Shown here: positions 1 to 21,518 of the stretch, piece by piece | How positions within the stretch are numbered: the stretch's first letter is position 1 | Layout of the letters: each line of letters starts with the position of its first letter | DNA from: Notospermus geniculatus | Taxonomy: Eukaryota; Nemertea; Pilidiophora; Heteronemertea; Lineidae | Direction: 5' to 3' | NCBI GenBank assembly: GCA_002633025.1 | Contig: NMRB01000242.1 | Coordinates: forward strand, 135,951 to 199,950 | DNA: 64,000 nucleotides | Notes under the pieces: model-generated | What the model was told of the DNA's origin: nothing | Seen by the model: the letters and a program-made list of their open reading frames with translations, nothing else | Database searches by the model: none | Made by a program: the position numbers and the translations under genes

Positions 1-2165
1 AATTGCAATGTTGGAGTATTAGTGTTTATGAAATTTACAACATTTTGTAAGAAAATAAAACTTGTTTTATTGTGTGTGATGCTACATTGTCTTAGTATGA
101 AAATGGCTCTAGAATAAGAGACTTGAAATATTTGTGATAGCTGTGGTATTTCAGATGTGTAGAATAGTTCAAAAAGTACATTTTCTCTCGAAATACCGGT
201 TAATGCTACCTTTAGAGAAATACTTCTGCATTGAGTACCGGTAAGCTTCATGATAATATGATGAATGCTCAGTGATAGACTTCTGTTCCAATGTAATTAA
301 TTCTGTCAGTTTTGTGTTTCAGGGAAGTTCAAACACTTTGACAAATACTTGAAAGTGCTTTGTAAAGGAACAAACTTTCTTCAAATTATTTCCCAAACAT
401 TCACCCACTCAGTAAATTATTCTGTGAAAGATGGCGTCCGCTCAAAAAGTCAGACGGAACCCCTGTAGAATAGTCACTCATACAAGGTGATAATGATTGC
501 TCCCTTTAGCAAAGTAGCACCTCACATTTAGTGAATGTGACTGACTGACTGTAGTTGTGGATATACTATGCATTTTGTGTCTTCTTTTACTGCCAATTCA
601 CCCCAACATGAAGTTTGAGGTTTTCACTGTCATGCACCTGAACCTTTCTTGAGGAGAGCTTTGCCTAGCTTCCTTATGAAGTGAGATAGAATGTTTTCGG
701 GTCAACTGATCTGGTTCGACTGGCACCGCTGTAGAAGTTGTGAAAATTGCGAACTCTACAAAATACTTCTGCCCCACCGATAAATACAACGCATGAGGAG
801 TGTGATACATGTCAATCTCTATTCGTTATTTTATTTCATTTACAAACAAAACCACCGTTTATTCTCAGCACCTGAAACTTTGTTATTGTTTGAATTTGTG
901 ATCTTGAGTTATGTACCAGTATTTGTTAATCCTCATTTATGTGAAGTCTGAATTCAAAGTTCATTTCAATTTGTAAGCTATTGTTTCCTTGAAGCATAGA
1001 ACGATTTGGTGAAGCCCCTTTCAGCCTTCCCTTTGAACGAAATCACCGTCAGTCACAATCTATTCACGTACTCAGTTATACAAGATATTTTCAGCACACA
1101 AGATTTTAAGAAATATGTATACGCTTTGGATCGACGATCGGACGAACTTTATGTGTAAATTCTATGTATTTCATCCCAGATGTTCATCACATAGTTCATT
1201 GCTATTGCCTACTTTGAACCCTTCCACATGTTGGCAAGACGGAATTTGTTTTGGGGGGGGGGGGTACAAGTTGCAAGTTAACCACTTCCCTGTGCTCTGT
1301 TTTCTTATTAACAAAACCTCATGAGTGTTCCATTCAGTTTAAATGAGGCTGGGGCCTAGTTTATTGTGCGAGCATGAACACTACATGCCGAGCTTCCATC
1401 GGTTTTCGCCAGACATGTATCCAGTCAGAGTATGGCGATGAATCCGAATGCCAGGATGCCCTGGATGGAACAGTGCAATTTCATGAAGATGTAAATTTCT
1501 TGAGTGTGGATCTGGCCTTGAACCATAATTCTCACATACCCAAGACATACAACCTGTACAGTTGAACAGTGATCGATGTTATACGTGGACTTGATATGGT
1601 TAAGTCTTGGCACTCGTTGATAATCACAGTCATTTGTACAATTACTTCAAATATTCACGTCGCTTGAAATTACTCCATCAGAGTTTTGTTTTTAGCACTG
1701 AATTTGTAAAAAGCTGGTCCAAGGATTTGTATATGTATATGTATGATTGTAGAATACTCATTGCATGAGGTGATGTTCAGAATTTAATAGCTTAGTATTT
1801 GTTTTAATTTGTGGGGTCCCAAGTTCTCGCTTATAGCTTCTGGTTACCACACACCAGTTTAAAACCTTGCAGTTTTACCGTACTTCGTCTTCCTTATGAC
1901 TCAAGAAGGTGGCCGAGATGCTTCAAGTGCTTAGATCATGAAAATGTGTTATTTTCTAGTCACATGGTGATGTCATGTCTGCCTTCCAATGGTAAAGGGC
2001 CATACTTGAGATCAGTGGGAATATTAGTGACTGAAGTAACAGCTACACTCTAGGTCATCTGTGTACTTGGTAACATGTGATAAAGCTCTTCCTTCAAATG
2101 ACCATGTTTCTGCTGATCAGAAGTGGAAATATTAGCATGCTTGTACTATTGGAGGGCAGACTAAA
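1..2165. other. Non-coding stretch, no gene recognised
   Basis: I found no reading frame with recognisable protein similarity and no convincing exon. An AATAAA at 54-59 (+) could be the polyadenylation signal of a gene lying to the left, but nothing else supports that. A run of 12 G occurs at 1253-1264. Confidence 0.5.
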
Positions 2166-2353
2166 GGCGCCTCTCCACGTGACAGTTTTCTATCGAAAGT
2201 TTGCTGTCAGATAGTCAATTATTGCTCTCAGACAGCAATATCGTAATTGCTGCCACACAGTACTGTACGACAGCAATTATTGCTGTCTTGAGAGCAATAA
2301 TTGACTATCTGACAGCAAACTTTCGACAGGAAACTGTCACGTGGAGTAGCGCC
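2166..2353. repeat. Foldback MITE, GGCGC-type termini
   Basis: The two halves are inverted copies of each other almost along the full 188 bp. The ends read GGCGCCTCTCCACGTGACAG and, on the other strand, GGCGCTACTCCACGTGACAG. There is no coding capacity. A second member with similar ends (GGTGCCTCTCCAC) lies at 22591-22866. A target-site duplication is not clear. Confidence 0.7.
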
Positions 2354-2934
2354 TGAACCACTTAAATCCCCCAGACAAATGAATAAGTACTCAAAGTAAC
2401 CACCTTGCCTTGTATTTGTAAGTGCAGGTATCTTGCCCTATTCTGTGTATATCCTGGAAATGTCATGGCCCAAGGTCGTTTTCCGTTTCACTGCCAAGAC
2501 CCATTCAAAGATCTGAGTGAATGCACCATGGTAGGCTTTGGGATTTGGTAGGTAGTACCGGTAATAATAAGCCATGGCCGTCAGAGGGCTTAACTCAGTA
2601 TTATGACCTTGTTTGACAAGGCTATGACATGGTGTGCACGTGAAATGACCAGCTGGCTTGGGGGATTTCATTGCCATAAGCTCAATTTCATCAAATCAGT
2701 TGTAATACTTTGAAGTCTTTGATGGATGTGTATTGTTAAATTCCTCGTCATTTAATAATGCCTGATGTGTTGCCAGTGTTGTGGTAGCATGTTATGCAAG
2801 TTTTTTGAGTATGCCAAGTTGTATTATTGTTGCTTATACATGTATAAGGAAATGTGATAAAGCTGGTGAGATAAAAATTATTCTTGTTTTCTGTTGATTG
2901 GTTGAATGCATAGCCAAACTGGCATGGCCAACAG

Positions 2935-3048
2935 CAGTGACTACCTTTTGAGGCGAGCTGTTTTCTATGGGCCCCTCATGAACAATAGGAAATCTAATTG
3001 TTCATGAGGGGGCCAAAGAAAACAGCTCGCCTCAAAAGGTAGTCACTG
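2935..3048. repeat. Near-perfect foldback element with 6-bp TSD
   Basis: The 114-bp element begins CAGTGACTACC and ends GGTAGTCACTG, with arms of about 50 bp. It is flanked on both sides by CAACAG (2929-2934 and 3049-3054), which I read as a target-site duplication. It is a non-autonomous DNA transposon with no coding capacity; the superfamily is not assigned. Confidence 0.7.
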
Positions 3049-4267
3049 CAACAGGACCTCGAAGTGCTTTGACCATGCATGTGCACTGAACTTAGCAGTA
3101 CCGGTAATCCATTTGGTAGTTCACGTGGAAGCTGGATTTCACTGTGAAGTCTACCCCACCCTCTTCCCACACATACATTGGACCCGACTAGCCCTACCTC
3201 AGAGGCACAAGCAAAGTGGGCCCTCTGTGCCCATCTGACCAGACAAAGACCCGAGGGAGATCATCTACACTAAGCAATGAGGATGGACTTCACCACGCTT
3301 CAAGAGGAGACTGCAGGAGCTCTGCGCCTTGGTGACAAATCTTTGAAATTGACTATTAAACTTAATTTTCGACGACTTTGTTGAATTTTGCATTTTCAAC
3401 GAAGAGGCAACTCAAACTTCCAGTCACCCTGTCTTTCCCCAAGCACTGGATCTGCCCTGCTCTCTGAAGGTTCCAATTCATGGGAGGAGACAACCACTTG
3501 ATAAAATCAGTGTTTATTTGAACCAATACATAGGAGCTGATTTACAGCATGTATATACTAATTAATACCACCATATTATTGCACAATGACAGAAACACAC
3601 TTCTGACAATGAACATACAAGTACCATCATAAAGAAGAAAACACCATCATGCAGTCAGTCAAGTGCATTAATACTCAAATACTTTCATATCATTTTGATA
3701 CTTTGCTGTTGAGAATTCCAAAAGCTACACATACAAAGTACAAAGGAAATTCTATGAAAATAAGTTCCTTCTCGATGGAGAGAGAGAGAGTTTACAGGCT
3801 GGGATACAAAACACCACACTTTGAAATTACAACTGCACATGAAGTCATATGTATCTCAGATACCAAGTTCAATTGAACTGCAATATAACACCTGGCCTCT
3901 GTTATACAGTAAGATAGAGGTGAATACCATTAAGATTTATTGCCATGATTGAAATAATCAGTTTAAATCGTCATACAACACGTGCCAGGAATACCCTGTT
4001 GTCATGGGTTACAGTTCTACACCCCGCGAGTTGTCGTTACCTAAGAAAACCTACGAAAGATCAGCAACACCCCTTTTAGACACAGATACAGATATAGGGC
4101 CTACCAAGCATGAAGTCTGTCACGGAGGGAAATCAACATCAATCTAAACTGTCACAGTTGCCATGATTTTATAACATGACCACATTTATAAATCATGGAT
4201 CTAATTTTTCATCATGCAGCAACACTATTCACCATGTCCAAGGGAAAATGATCAGGGGACCTCACCT

Positions 4268-4528
4268 TTAAAGGAGCTGGATGTCCAAGTTGTAAACACA
4301 CTCACTCACTGGTTCTCTATCCACACGACGCCTGCGGTGCTGCCACCTATTGTCGGTGATATGTACTGACGCGAACATCGTGAGTGAGTTGCATTGGACC
4401 GGGCACCAGTCTAACGATTATGGGGCGCTACTGGTGCTGCCACCTTCACGAAGGAATAAAACTAGTTTGCCGACCACTGTTTGTAAACAAACTGGTTTGT
4501 TTACAACTTGGACGTCGAACTCCTTTAA
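4268..4528. repeat. MITE with about 30-bp terminal inverted repeats
   Basis: The left end TTAAAGGAGCTGGATGTCC is matched in inverse by the right end (reverse complement TTAAAGGAGTTCGACGTCC), followed by AAGTTGTAAACA in both arms. The interior has no reading frame of interest. Confidence 0.65.
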
Positions 4529-5299
4529 GTTGACCTTGCCCATCAAGAGTTCATATCAAGTGTATGTCATGTATGCAGTGAGGTCTATGCAGGGCACACA
4601 TGCAGAGCATGTAGATTTGTAGTGCGAGTCAAAACCCGTGTACACCATGACTTGCAGCCTCACTCCAGACATTATCGTGCGACAAGCAATCTAGAAATGA
4701 ACACGAAAGCTTGCTGCACCAACACACGAGGTTAGAAATCGTGTCTATGAGCTGTGTCGCTTACATAAAACACAGAGATAAGGTAGCACACGTAGGTTTT
4801 AGCTCACACACATGGCTCGCAGAGATATCACTGAAATTTCCATGTTTGCTAACAACCTAAGAATCTATCCTGCATGTGCTGATCAACAAGTGATGTACAT
4901 GTACAGTACATGAAATACAATATAAAGATTTAATTGGGGAATCAATCATGATACTGACAGCTGTTTTAACACAACATGCATGAAGTTATAGGACAACCAC
5001 TGCAGATGTCATGGTAACATCATAGAACCAGTTAACTTAGAAATAAGTCCTCCATCACCAGTCTGCCAAATCAAACTTCTGTCAAGGATAAAACAGGCAC
5101 AGAGGCAGGAGAGAGAGCCAGATAACCCACACATGTAGGCCTATCACTACGCATTCAAAGACCATTGGGGAAAAAACTGCAACAGCATAGGTTGGGCCTG
5201 TGACTGTGTAAAGGAGTATACGACACCCCTTACATGTAGTTTCCTGATGATGTACACTCCAAATGTGGCATCTAACACGCACAGATTCATCAGCCTAGG

Positions 5300-5416
5300 G
5301 CGTATATTCATAAAACCTTGCTCACTTGGTTGCTAGTTGTGTAGGCTGTACATTGGCCTGTACAAACTGGGCACTTTAGCAGATAACTAAGCCGAGCAAG
5401 ATTTTATGAATATATG
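5300..5416. repeat. Foldback repeat of the ATATTCATAAAAC family
   Basis: The arms read GTATATTCATAAAACCTTGC at the left and, inverted, GCAAGATTTTATGAATATAT at the right. Related ends recur at 24.13-24.54 kb, so this is one member of a dispersed MITE family in this genome. Confidence 0.6.
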
Positions 5417-7410
5417 GACCTGGTTTTTTTTATATGAGGAATAAATACACAGCAAAACACATGTACATCAAGTTTGAACACAATCAAAAACCCATTTACC
5501 ACTGGGCCTTGAACTACCTGAGTTGCTGTCCTATACAATAATGGCTTCTTTTACTGACGAACATGACTCAAAAGGAATTCAGGTGGGTTATTTAGGTACA
5601 CCCTGTACTACAGACAACACTGAATACATACGTACGTCAACACTTCTCTATTACCAGTATTTTAGACACAGAATATACCACTTTCCCTTAGCACCCACAA
5701 ATCAATGTCTGAGGTAAATACTGTGTGTCTAACATTGTTTTTGATTACAACAAGTTATCTTGCCTTTTGATGGTTGTATCCTTTGAATTTTGACGTTGAA
5801 GTAGAAAGTACAGAAGTAGAAAGTACAGAAGGATAATAAGAAAGGCAAACACAGCTAAGAAGATGAGAAATGTAGGTACAGTAGAACCTTCCTTTGTGGA
5901 TACCTCAACCAGGAGGTACCCCTCTACCGAAGACTCCTAATTTCAGTCCCAAAGTGGTCATTTCTATATATTTGATCCTCCCTTGCTATCAAAAGGCAGG
6001 TTTCTCAATTAGGGATAAGCCGTCCTTAAAGACGCTCCACTGTTGTGAAAGTGCGAGCAACTAGGTAGTCAGAGGCTTAGGGCAGCAGACCAAAATTGGC
6101 CTCATTCTCCATCTATTTCGCTCCTTTTAAAGACAATTCAACAACCAATGTTTCTAGCATCACAACTTAAAAAGTGCACCAAATGTTCAGAAGATATCAA
6201 TCAATGAAATCATTATTTCAATAAGTTAGTCAAAAGTCAACTCAATGTGCCTTCTCAGAAATCTTACCATCGTGAGTGGTGAAGAATCAAAGTGCAGCAC
6301 TAATGCCAACATTAAGCAAATTTTTACCTAAATCAATATCATGAAGGCCACTGTGGAAAAAATACATGTACAGTGAAATACCAGGTGTTCATAATTTACC
6401 ATTTTAGACAAACCATTTCATTAGTGCATTATATACATGTACAGTGCAGATATTCATCATTGTCATTGGTTGCAATAACGATGAAATCAGTAACCGAGCT
6501 ACCACAAAGTTTACCCTGGCACCACATGAAACAAAATAATGGTCAATAGCAGTCTCTATCATCAGTAACTTGACAGTGACAGCATTCGGTCTTGCAAGGA
6601 TGGGGGATTCAGTTCTCGCACAATTGTTGTGTGGTGAACAATGCAGATTGTCAAACAAGATTGATGCAAGGCTGGGCACATAGCCCATCTGAGTATTCCC
6701 ATGGGTCAAGAGGTTTCTTTACATGTTAATGGGGATCATAACCATTACTGCCCTACAATGGAAGACTGCAGTATCTGCATATTGCAGTCTTCCCTTGTAC
6801 AGCCTCTGCAGCCTTTCCTATTCAGTGAAGTGGACAATGTAGGTGTGTAATAACATCAGTAGATACTGCTCTCCTTTCTTGCAAAATTATTCAGAGCTGC
6901 CACCTAAAACAAGGGAGATATGGCATAAAACGCAAGAACGCAGTAAGTGCAGAACTTTACTGCAGTCTTCGTTTGGAGGGCAGCATAGACTAATAGAGGG
7001 CATAATTTATAACTATAGAGGGCAGGACATAACCAGGTCCTATTCAATGGACGCCCTTAGTGTGGACCTGAATGTCACTTTCATTTCAATAGTTTTAACC
7101 ACTAGTGACACCTACTGAGGCAGTGGGTTGGGGTCCTCATTGTAAGTGTGCATGTTGTTATAATTGTATCAATGGAAAGTACATGTACACATAAAGATAC
7201 AAACAGTAGTACCACGAATTTTGAGGTAAAGGATAGTCAGATATTAAAAGCCATGTTATCATCAAAACATGGTGAGATAATGGAGTTCCTATACAGAGAC
7301 AGCTTTGCCCATCAATTTTGTGAAAGTTCCACATTGTGACATTCATATCTCGACACACAAAAACAAAGTATAACATGACACAAATGGCACCTTTGTGTTA
7401 ATTTATCCTC

Positions 7411-10400
7411 TTAACAACCACATGATTCTTTTTCAGATGCTTCAGCACTGTCATCCAGCGGTCCAACAGTGATCACGTCTTGTCTTGGAGGTGGCAAGTT
7501 CCCATAGCGTGCCCATACTGGCGGCATCATCGGTTTTGAGTTCTTTAATTTATGAGCTATCGTCATGAATATCGCATCCACGTGGTCACAGTCAGTATCA
7601 TCTTTAGCAGATGTCTCGAATAACGGCATGTTATGTGAATCAGCAAACTTCTGGGCCATATTTGTACTAATAGCAACTCTGTCCTTTAAATCACATTTAT
7701 TTCCGACTAAAATGCGTGGAATGTCTGACGTGAGGTTATGTTTGTCACATTCCTCCACCCAATGAGGCATATTCTCAAATGAAGACACCTTAGTGACATC
7801 ATAGGTGAAGACCACAGCGTGAACATTGCGGTAGTAGTGTTGAACCATGCTTTTCCTGAAGCGTTCTTGTCCGGCCGTGTCCCACAGTTGGAGCTGAAAG
7901 GATGATGTTTGAGATTTAAGAGAATCCGTCAATTTCACAACAAGCCAATAAAAGTATAAAAGTAGCAGCAAGAACAAAGAGTTATTGACATTGTCCCCAT
8001 TTAGAGAAAACAGGCCTTAAAGCTCTTTTGTATCTGACCTGTGCATTCCCAGTTTTATCAGTGGGAACTGAACTTGTGTTGTATTTTCATAAGATAAACC
8101 GTAAAGGGTTAATTTGCCTGTTCTTCGGCATTCAGCCATTGATCATCAGGCAATGGAGGCCTGCATTATGGAAGCCACTTGATGCGAGCCCACATGTGAA
8201 TCATCACCCAGATATTATCAGCACATCAAAAAATCAATACATTGTAGAAATGATTTCAACTTGAAGCTTTCTCGCCACTGTACTGACTGCGTTATGGAAT
8301 GCTGGATGAGTAATGTGTCCCAACAGAGGATGAAATGAAACTGACTGTAGAATGGAATTATTGTTGTATCAAATTACACACTATATTATAGAGTAACAAT
8401 GTCTAGCCTTGTACATTACATCCTGTATCTCAGAGTCATGGCTGGTATGAAAAGATCATTTTTTGACCTTACTCAATGTAAGATCGGGCCTAGGCCCTAC
8501 TTTACTGAAGTAGGTACATGTACATGTACATAGTGTGAAGACAGGATTGCTGTTGCCTTGGGGGGAAGTATCTGTATTAGATTTTTCTGTCAGGGCCGAA
8601 GCCATAGCATTATTTGCCCTGGTGAGTACGGAAGAGGCCATATCAAGCTACTCATGTTCCTCACTTGGATGGGGTCTTTTACTTGCCCTTACGAAGAAAC
8701 AAGGTACCGGTAAAAAAAAAAAGAAAAAGAAAAAAGGCACCGCGGCTCACTGTCATGACTGTCCCATGCATGAAGAGCCAGGAATGAAATCCCATAATGG
8801 CTCGGGTTGGATTTGAACCTGGGACCTGCCACTAATCAGTCAGGAACTTTTGCCGCATCGGGAGATCACCTCCCGATTGGGATTTTGCATCTCCCGACTG
8901 GGAGGTTGTGCCCGAAACGGGATATTATGTTGTAATTTTTTGTTGCTTGAACAGGAGGAATGTCTCGATCAGGCAGTTCAAAATCTAAGAACTGATTTGC
9001 GCATCACATCGCGCATTTGCGCATGGTCGTAACCAGTGGAAAACGTGAAACAAAGATCAAGGTTTGTGTGAAAAAAATTTCTGATTGAAGTAAATTTTCT
9101 GGCCGAGTTGACATTGATTTTCCCCAATATTTGATGAAAGTTGGGAAGGGAAGAGAACATTGAAATCCCAATTGGGAGGTGTACGAAAACTCAATTCGGT
9201 TATTACCTCCCGACCGGGAGTTTTTTCGATTGGGAGGTCACCTCCCGATGCGGCAAAAGTTCCTGACTGCTAATTGCTGAGCGGACGTGATAACCATTCG
9301 GCTATCAGGGCTTCTCCTCCTTGGGGCAAAGTGAAAAGATGGATGCTAATCTTGGAAAGAAGAGCTCTCATTTATGGAGAAGACATTAGTCAGTTCTCAA
9401 CAAGGGCAGTTCAGAGCCCATCTGATAAGGTCACAGTCAGGATCCCTGAACAAATAGACAAATCCCAGATCTGCGCACTTCCGCCGAAATCGTAAACAGA
9501 ACCTCGACCTGGAACCAGCTGACGTGACGCAATCCATGATTCAGCAATGGTCGACTCTGACGCAACGTCGTCGAAGTCACTGTCAAGGGGTTGTCTGCAT
9601 CACGTGACCATTCAGCTTCAGACCGAGGTTCTGTTTACGATTTCGGCAGAAGTGTGCAGACCTTTCTCGTTTTCGTCAATTTGGGATTTGTCTATTATGG
9701 TCCTCAGGCTGTCAACGAAGACTCAGGTTTCCAATAGGAGCAATCAGCCGTGCATATTGCCAAAAGATGGCAGCACAGTTCTAGCGGACCAATAAGAAAC
9801 AATCTTCTCTTGATTGGTGCTCAATCAAGAATGAATGGGTCTGCTATATGCATTGAATTGGGCCATAGTGACACCTGTTGGTCAACTCACTGACAGCTCC
9901 TATTGGCTTCTGCAAGTGCAAGATTGCCAATATCAGTACTGCCACAGCAAAGAATGGGCACAAACACAATCTCATTTAGGGGTGGTTCAACATTTTCAAC
10001 ATTTTCACGAGTCTACAAACCGTAGACTTTTTCATGACCCCCTCCCTCCCCCCAAAAGTCTACATAAAAAATGTTGATTCTCCTGCCGCCATAAAAGGGC
10101 TCTTGGAATGGAGTACATGTGAGTGGTCCGAAGGTGAGTTTCACTTGAATTGAAATAGGAAACCTTTATATTCGAAAGAAAGATTTGTTTATTTAAAAAG
10201 TTTACCGCACAATCTACCATCAGTTAGTTTTCATTCTTGCAGTCTTGCCTTCAGGCAAAATTGGTCACTGTGGAACATTGCACGCTGACTGGCATAGCAC
10301 TGGAGACCAGGTTGAGAGAATTTCAATTGACTTTTGGATCAACATTTTCATATTACGGTACACAAAAAGTCTACAGCAGGTGTTAACCCCCTCCCCCCTA

Positions 10401-10927
10401 GTCTACGGTTTGTAGACTCGTGAAAATGTTGAAAATGTTGAACCACCCCTTACATTTGGACACAATACATGTATGTATCTGCTACATTAGATTACATTAG
10501 AGCAAGATTCACTGTAACAACATACATGTAAATATGGAGTACATATGGACATGGAGGTATACCTCCATAATATGGAGTAGGTGAATGCAACTGTTAAGCA
10601 GCACATGGGCAGATGGAATAAGGATAGAGTAGGTAACAAATAAACACCGAAAGATATGTATGAAAATGAAAACAGTATTGGAATGACTGTAGTATTATTT
10701 ACCTTTATAATTTCTCCATCAAGCTCAACTTGTCGCTCCCTGAAGTCGACCCCTATAGTTGCTTCAGTTCTGTCTGGGAATCTGCCACCACAGAACCTGA
10801 AGGTCAAGCAGGTCTTCCCAACATTCGAATCTCCAATGACAATTATTTTAAATATTCTCTTTTGCGCCAACTGTTTTTCTACTTGGGTAGAACTCTCAAG
10901 GTCTTCTCGTTCCATGTTGATGTTCAC
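7411..10927 (-). CDS. RAB33: Rab33-family small GTPase
   Basis: Two coding exons: 10927-10703 and 7893-7411 (TAG stop included), joined by a canonical GT-AG intron, give 235 residues, close to the roughly 230 of vertebrate RAB33B. Visible motifs are the P-loop GDSNVGKT (32-39), switch I with TEATIGVDF (about 54-62), WDTAGQE (79-85), NKCD (140-143) and ETSAK (168-172). The C-terminal CGC end suits double geranylgeranylation. The stretch after switch II ([19 protein letters not shown]) is diagnostic of Rab33 rather than other Rabs. Rab33 acts at the Golgi in retrograde traffic and, through ATG16L1, in autophagosome formation; those roles are family knowledge. The first ATG of the open frame was taken as start; a second Met four codons on is possible. 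The gene is divergent from NAA15 about 1.2 kb away. A and B paralogues cannot be separated here. Confidence 0.93.
8740..9330 (-). repeat. tRNA-derived SINE, split by a MITE
   Basis: On the minus strand a perfect pol III A box (TAGCCGAATGG, 9304-9294) and a perfect B box (GGTTCAAATCC, 8819-8809) occur in tRNA order, but about 475 bp apart. Removing the inverted-repeat element at 8837-9269 and one TSD copy restores an ordinary A-to-B spacing of about 35 bp. The tRNA-like head is flanked by sequence that is not a real tRNA acceptor stem, so this is a SINE or tRNA relic, not a functional tRNA. The outer limits are approximate. Confidence 0.7.
8837..9269. repeat. 433-bp MITE with subterminal CTCCCGA palindromes
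   Basis: The termini are exact inverted repeats: CAGTCAGGAACTTTTGCCGC at the left and its reverse complement at the right. Both are followed inward by several copies of CTCCCGAYYGGGAG. The 5-bp sequence CTAAT flanks both ends (8832-8836, 9270-9274) as a target-site duplication. It is inserted inside a tRNA-derived SINE and has no coding capacity. Confidence 0.85.
9979..10449. repeat. PIF/Harbinger-like MITE in the RAB33 intron
   Basis: The terminal inverted repeats run for about 50 bp, starting GGGGTGGTTCAACATTTTCA, and both reach the motif GTCTACAAACCGTAGAC, itself palindromic. TTA flanks both ends (9976-9978, 10450-10452). The TWA-type 3-bp duplication and G-rich ends suggest the PIF/Harbinger superfamily. 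No transposase is encoded in the 471 bp. Confidence 0.75.
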
Positions 10928-12103
10928 TCTGTCTGTCCGCTGCCTATTGCGTCACGCACTCCCGCTCCTGGATCCTAGTCTCCTGTACAAGCCAACTCAG
11001 ATCAGAAGAATCATCAGTGCAACAAAGCTGTGAATCAGATGATGAAAACTGTCAAGATCACAATAACTCATCGGGCCTCGCCTAGGCTACTAACTTGGTA
11101 CAACACCACGAGACTATCAGCAGTCACTCACTGTAGTGTAGTGTAATTAGATACCGGTATAGGGTAGTAGATATTCAATTAAGCATCAACAATAGTAAGC
11201 CTACTAGACTCTAGAGTAGAGAATGAGCAGATGATGAGTCAGTCGTCTGGTGTGACATGTAATTTGAAAAATTTGAATTTGTAACAGGGCCTACCAGTAG
11301 GCCTAAATCATGAAATCAGAGTGTCAGAGTCTACAGTACATGCAACAGAGTCACAGACGACACAAAGTCACAGTCAGAGCGACAGAGGTCGTCAGCGAGC
11401 AGAGATTGAATCATGTCAATGAATGATATATGATACCGTAAGCTGAGCCACGGAGAGTAGGGGGTTAAATTTCTAATACACTATATTATACACAGAAGCT
11501 GTCATGACGGATCCCGGATTCCCGGTTTTGACCCTGTACCGGTTCTTTGAACCAATATCCTATCGAAATAAAAGATGCTTTTACCAAAAATGCGACTTCA
11601 TTTTGATCGTTACATTCCCTACCATNATAAAGACTTTCAACGTTGCGGGGAGTCTCTAAAAATAGATATGACTCATGGCGCGACCGTTGATGACGTTTGG
11701 CTGACCAATCACATGCCGAGTTGGCGTTCAAAATGCCTGTCGTAGTAGTGAAGCGAGAACTACGACAGGGGACCAGTCTATCTAGTTTTCGTCAAGTTGC
11801 AGTGCATTGTGGGTAATTGGCAATTAACATTAGACTGGTTCTCTGTTCTCGAACCACTCGGTCTAAATTAACGTTTGCAAACAAAAATTAATTGCGACGA
11901 ATAATTTTAATTTCTTTTAACAATATGATATTTTAAACAAATGATTAGGAATTATGAGATAAAGATGTAAACTTTATCGTCAAGACGAGAAGTGAAATCT
12001 GGGTGTCCGCCATATCGAAATATCACCACGAGGTTTTCTGGCGATTTTTGACCAAAATTACCCCCCAAAATTAACCGTTTACCAATAATTGGGAGGGTTA
12101 GCG
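10928..12103. promoter_or_regulatory. Shared upstream region of RAB33 and NAA15
   Basis: RAB33 (minus) and NAA15 (plus) start on either side of this 1.2-kb interval, so both promoters and 5'UTRs must lie in it or in unseen 5' exons. I see no TATA box or recognisable core element and cannot place transcription starts. One N at 11626 marks an assembly uncertainty. Confidence 0.35.
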
Positions 12104-20797
<8,694 letters not shown>

Positions 20798-21512
20798 CTC
20801 ATGGACACGAACGTGGCTCTCAATAATACAGATTTTGTGCTTTGGGAATAGATAATCTGATAACTGGCGCACCTTCACAAAACACAACCGAGTCGACACG
20901 AGTGAATGATAAAATGTGTTGAAATTTGAACTGAATACATCCTGAACCATGATGGAGGTGATCTTCAAGTTTGTGCAACCTCCTTTAACCCTTCCAATGC
21001 TGAGGCTGGTTTTGTCAAAAAATGAAATTATGTAAAAAAATAACTTGAAAGTTAGACTCGCACGTATTCGTGGAAAAGCTCTGAGTGAGCACTGTCCAAT
21101 GAATACCAATGTGACATAGTGTTTGTGATATTTAAGAATTTGGTCGATGAAATGGTAAAATTGCATTGGCGGTGAAAGGGTAAAGGGCAGGTTTGTGGAG
21201 AACTTGTTGGTACTGCTGGAATGCTCATCTCATGTGCTGTGCTTTAGAATAAGTACTGGAACCAATACTGGGGGCTGCGGTACAATTTGTATTATTTTTC
21301 ATCTGCAAAATCATTGGTGCAATATGTATTTTCCTCTGCTAGGATTTACCACGATCAGTCCGTGGTTTCCCATGAGAATGGATCATTTCGTGCCAGTTAT
21401 TCTGCACGTGAGTAGAGAACATCGTCAGTGGGAAAACATAGATTTCCTACTTCAGTTCATTTTGTTTCAAAAGCTCACTCAGGAGTTTGATACCCCTTTG
21501 CCTTCTCATTTG

Positions 21513-21518
21513 AATAAA
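21513..21518 (+). terminator. Candidate NAA15 polyadenylation signal
   Basis: AATAAA about 0.7 kb past the NAA15 stop. Other AATAAA hexamers lie further downstream, so this is only the first plausible one. Confidence 0.35.

Larger units (their letters stand above)
3510..7410 (-). other. No separate gene; probable 3'UTR/downstream region of RAB33
   Basis: No exon is recognisable here on either strand apart from the transposon-like repeats listed separately. Minus-strand AATAAA hexamers (TTTATT on +) occur at about 3510-3515 and 3935, so the RAB33 transcript could end here after a 3'UTR of more than 3 kb. That is inference. A partial element resembling Tc1-type MITEs starts near 5877 (CAGTAGAACCTTCC). 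Confidence 0.3.

Noticed and set aside
8740-9330. A genuine tRNA gene
   Set aside because: The boxes are good, but they are separated by a 433-bp transposon and no acceptor stem can be formed.
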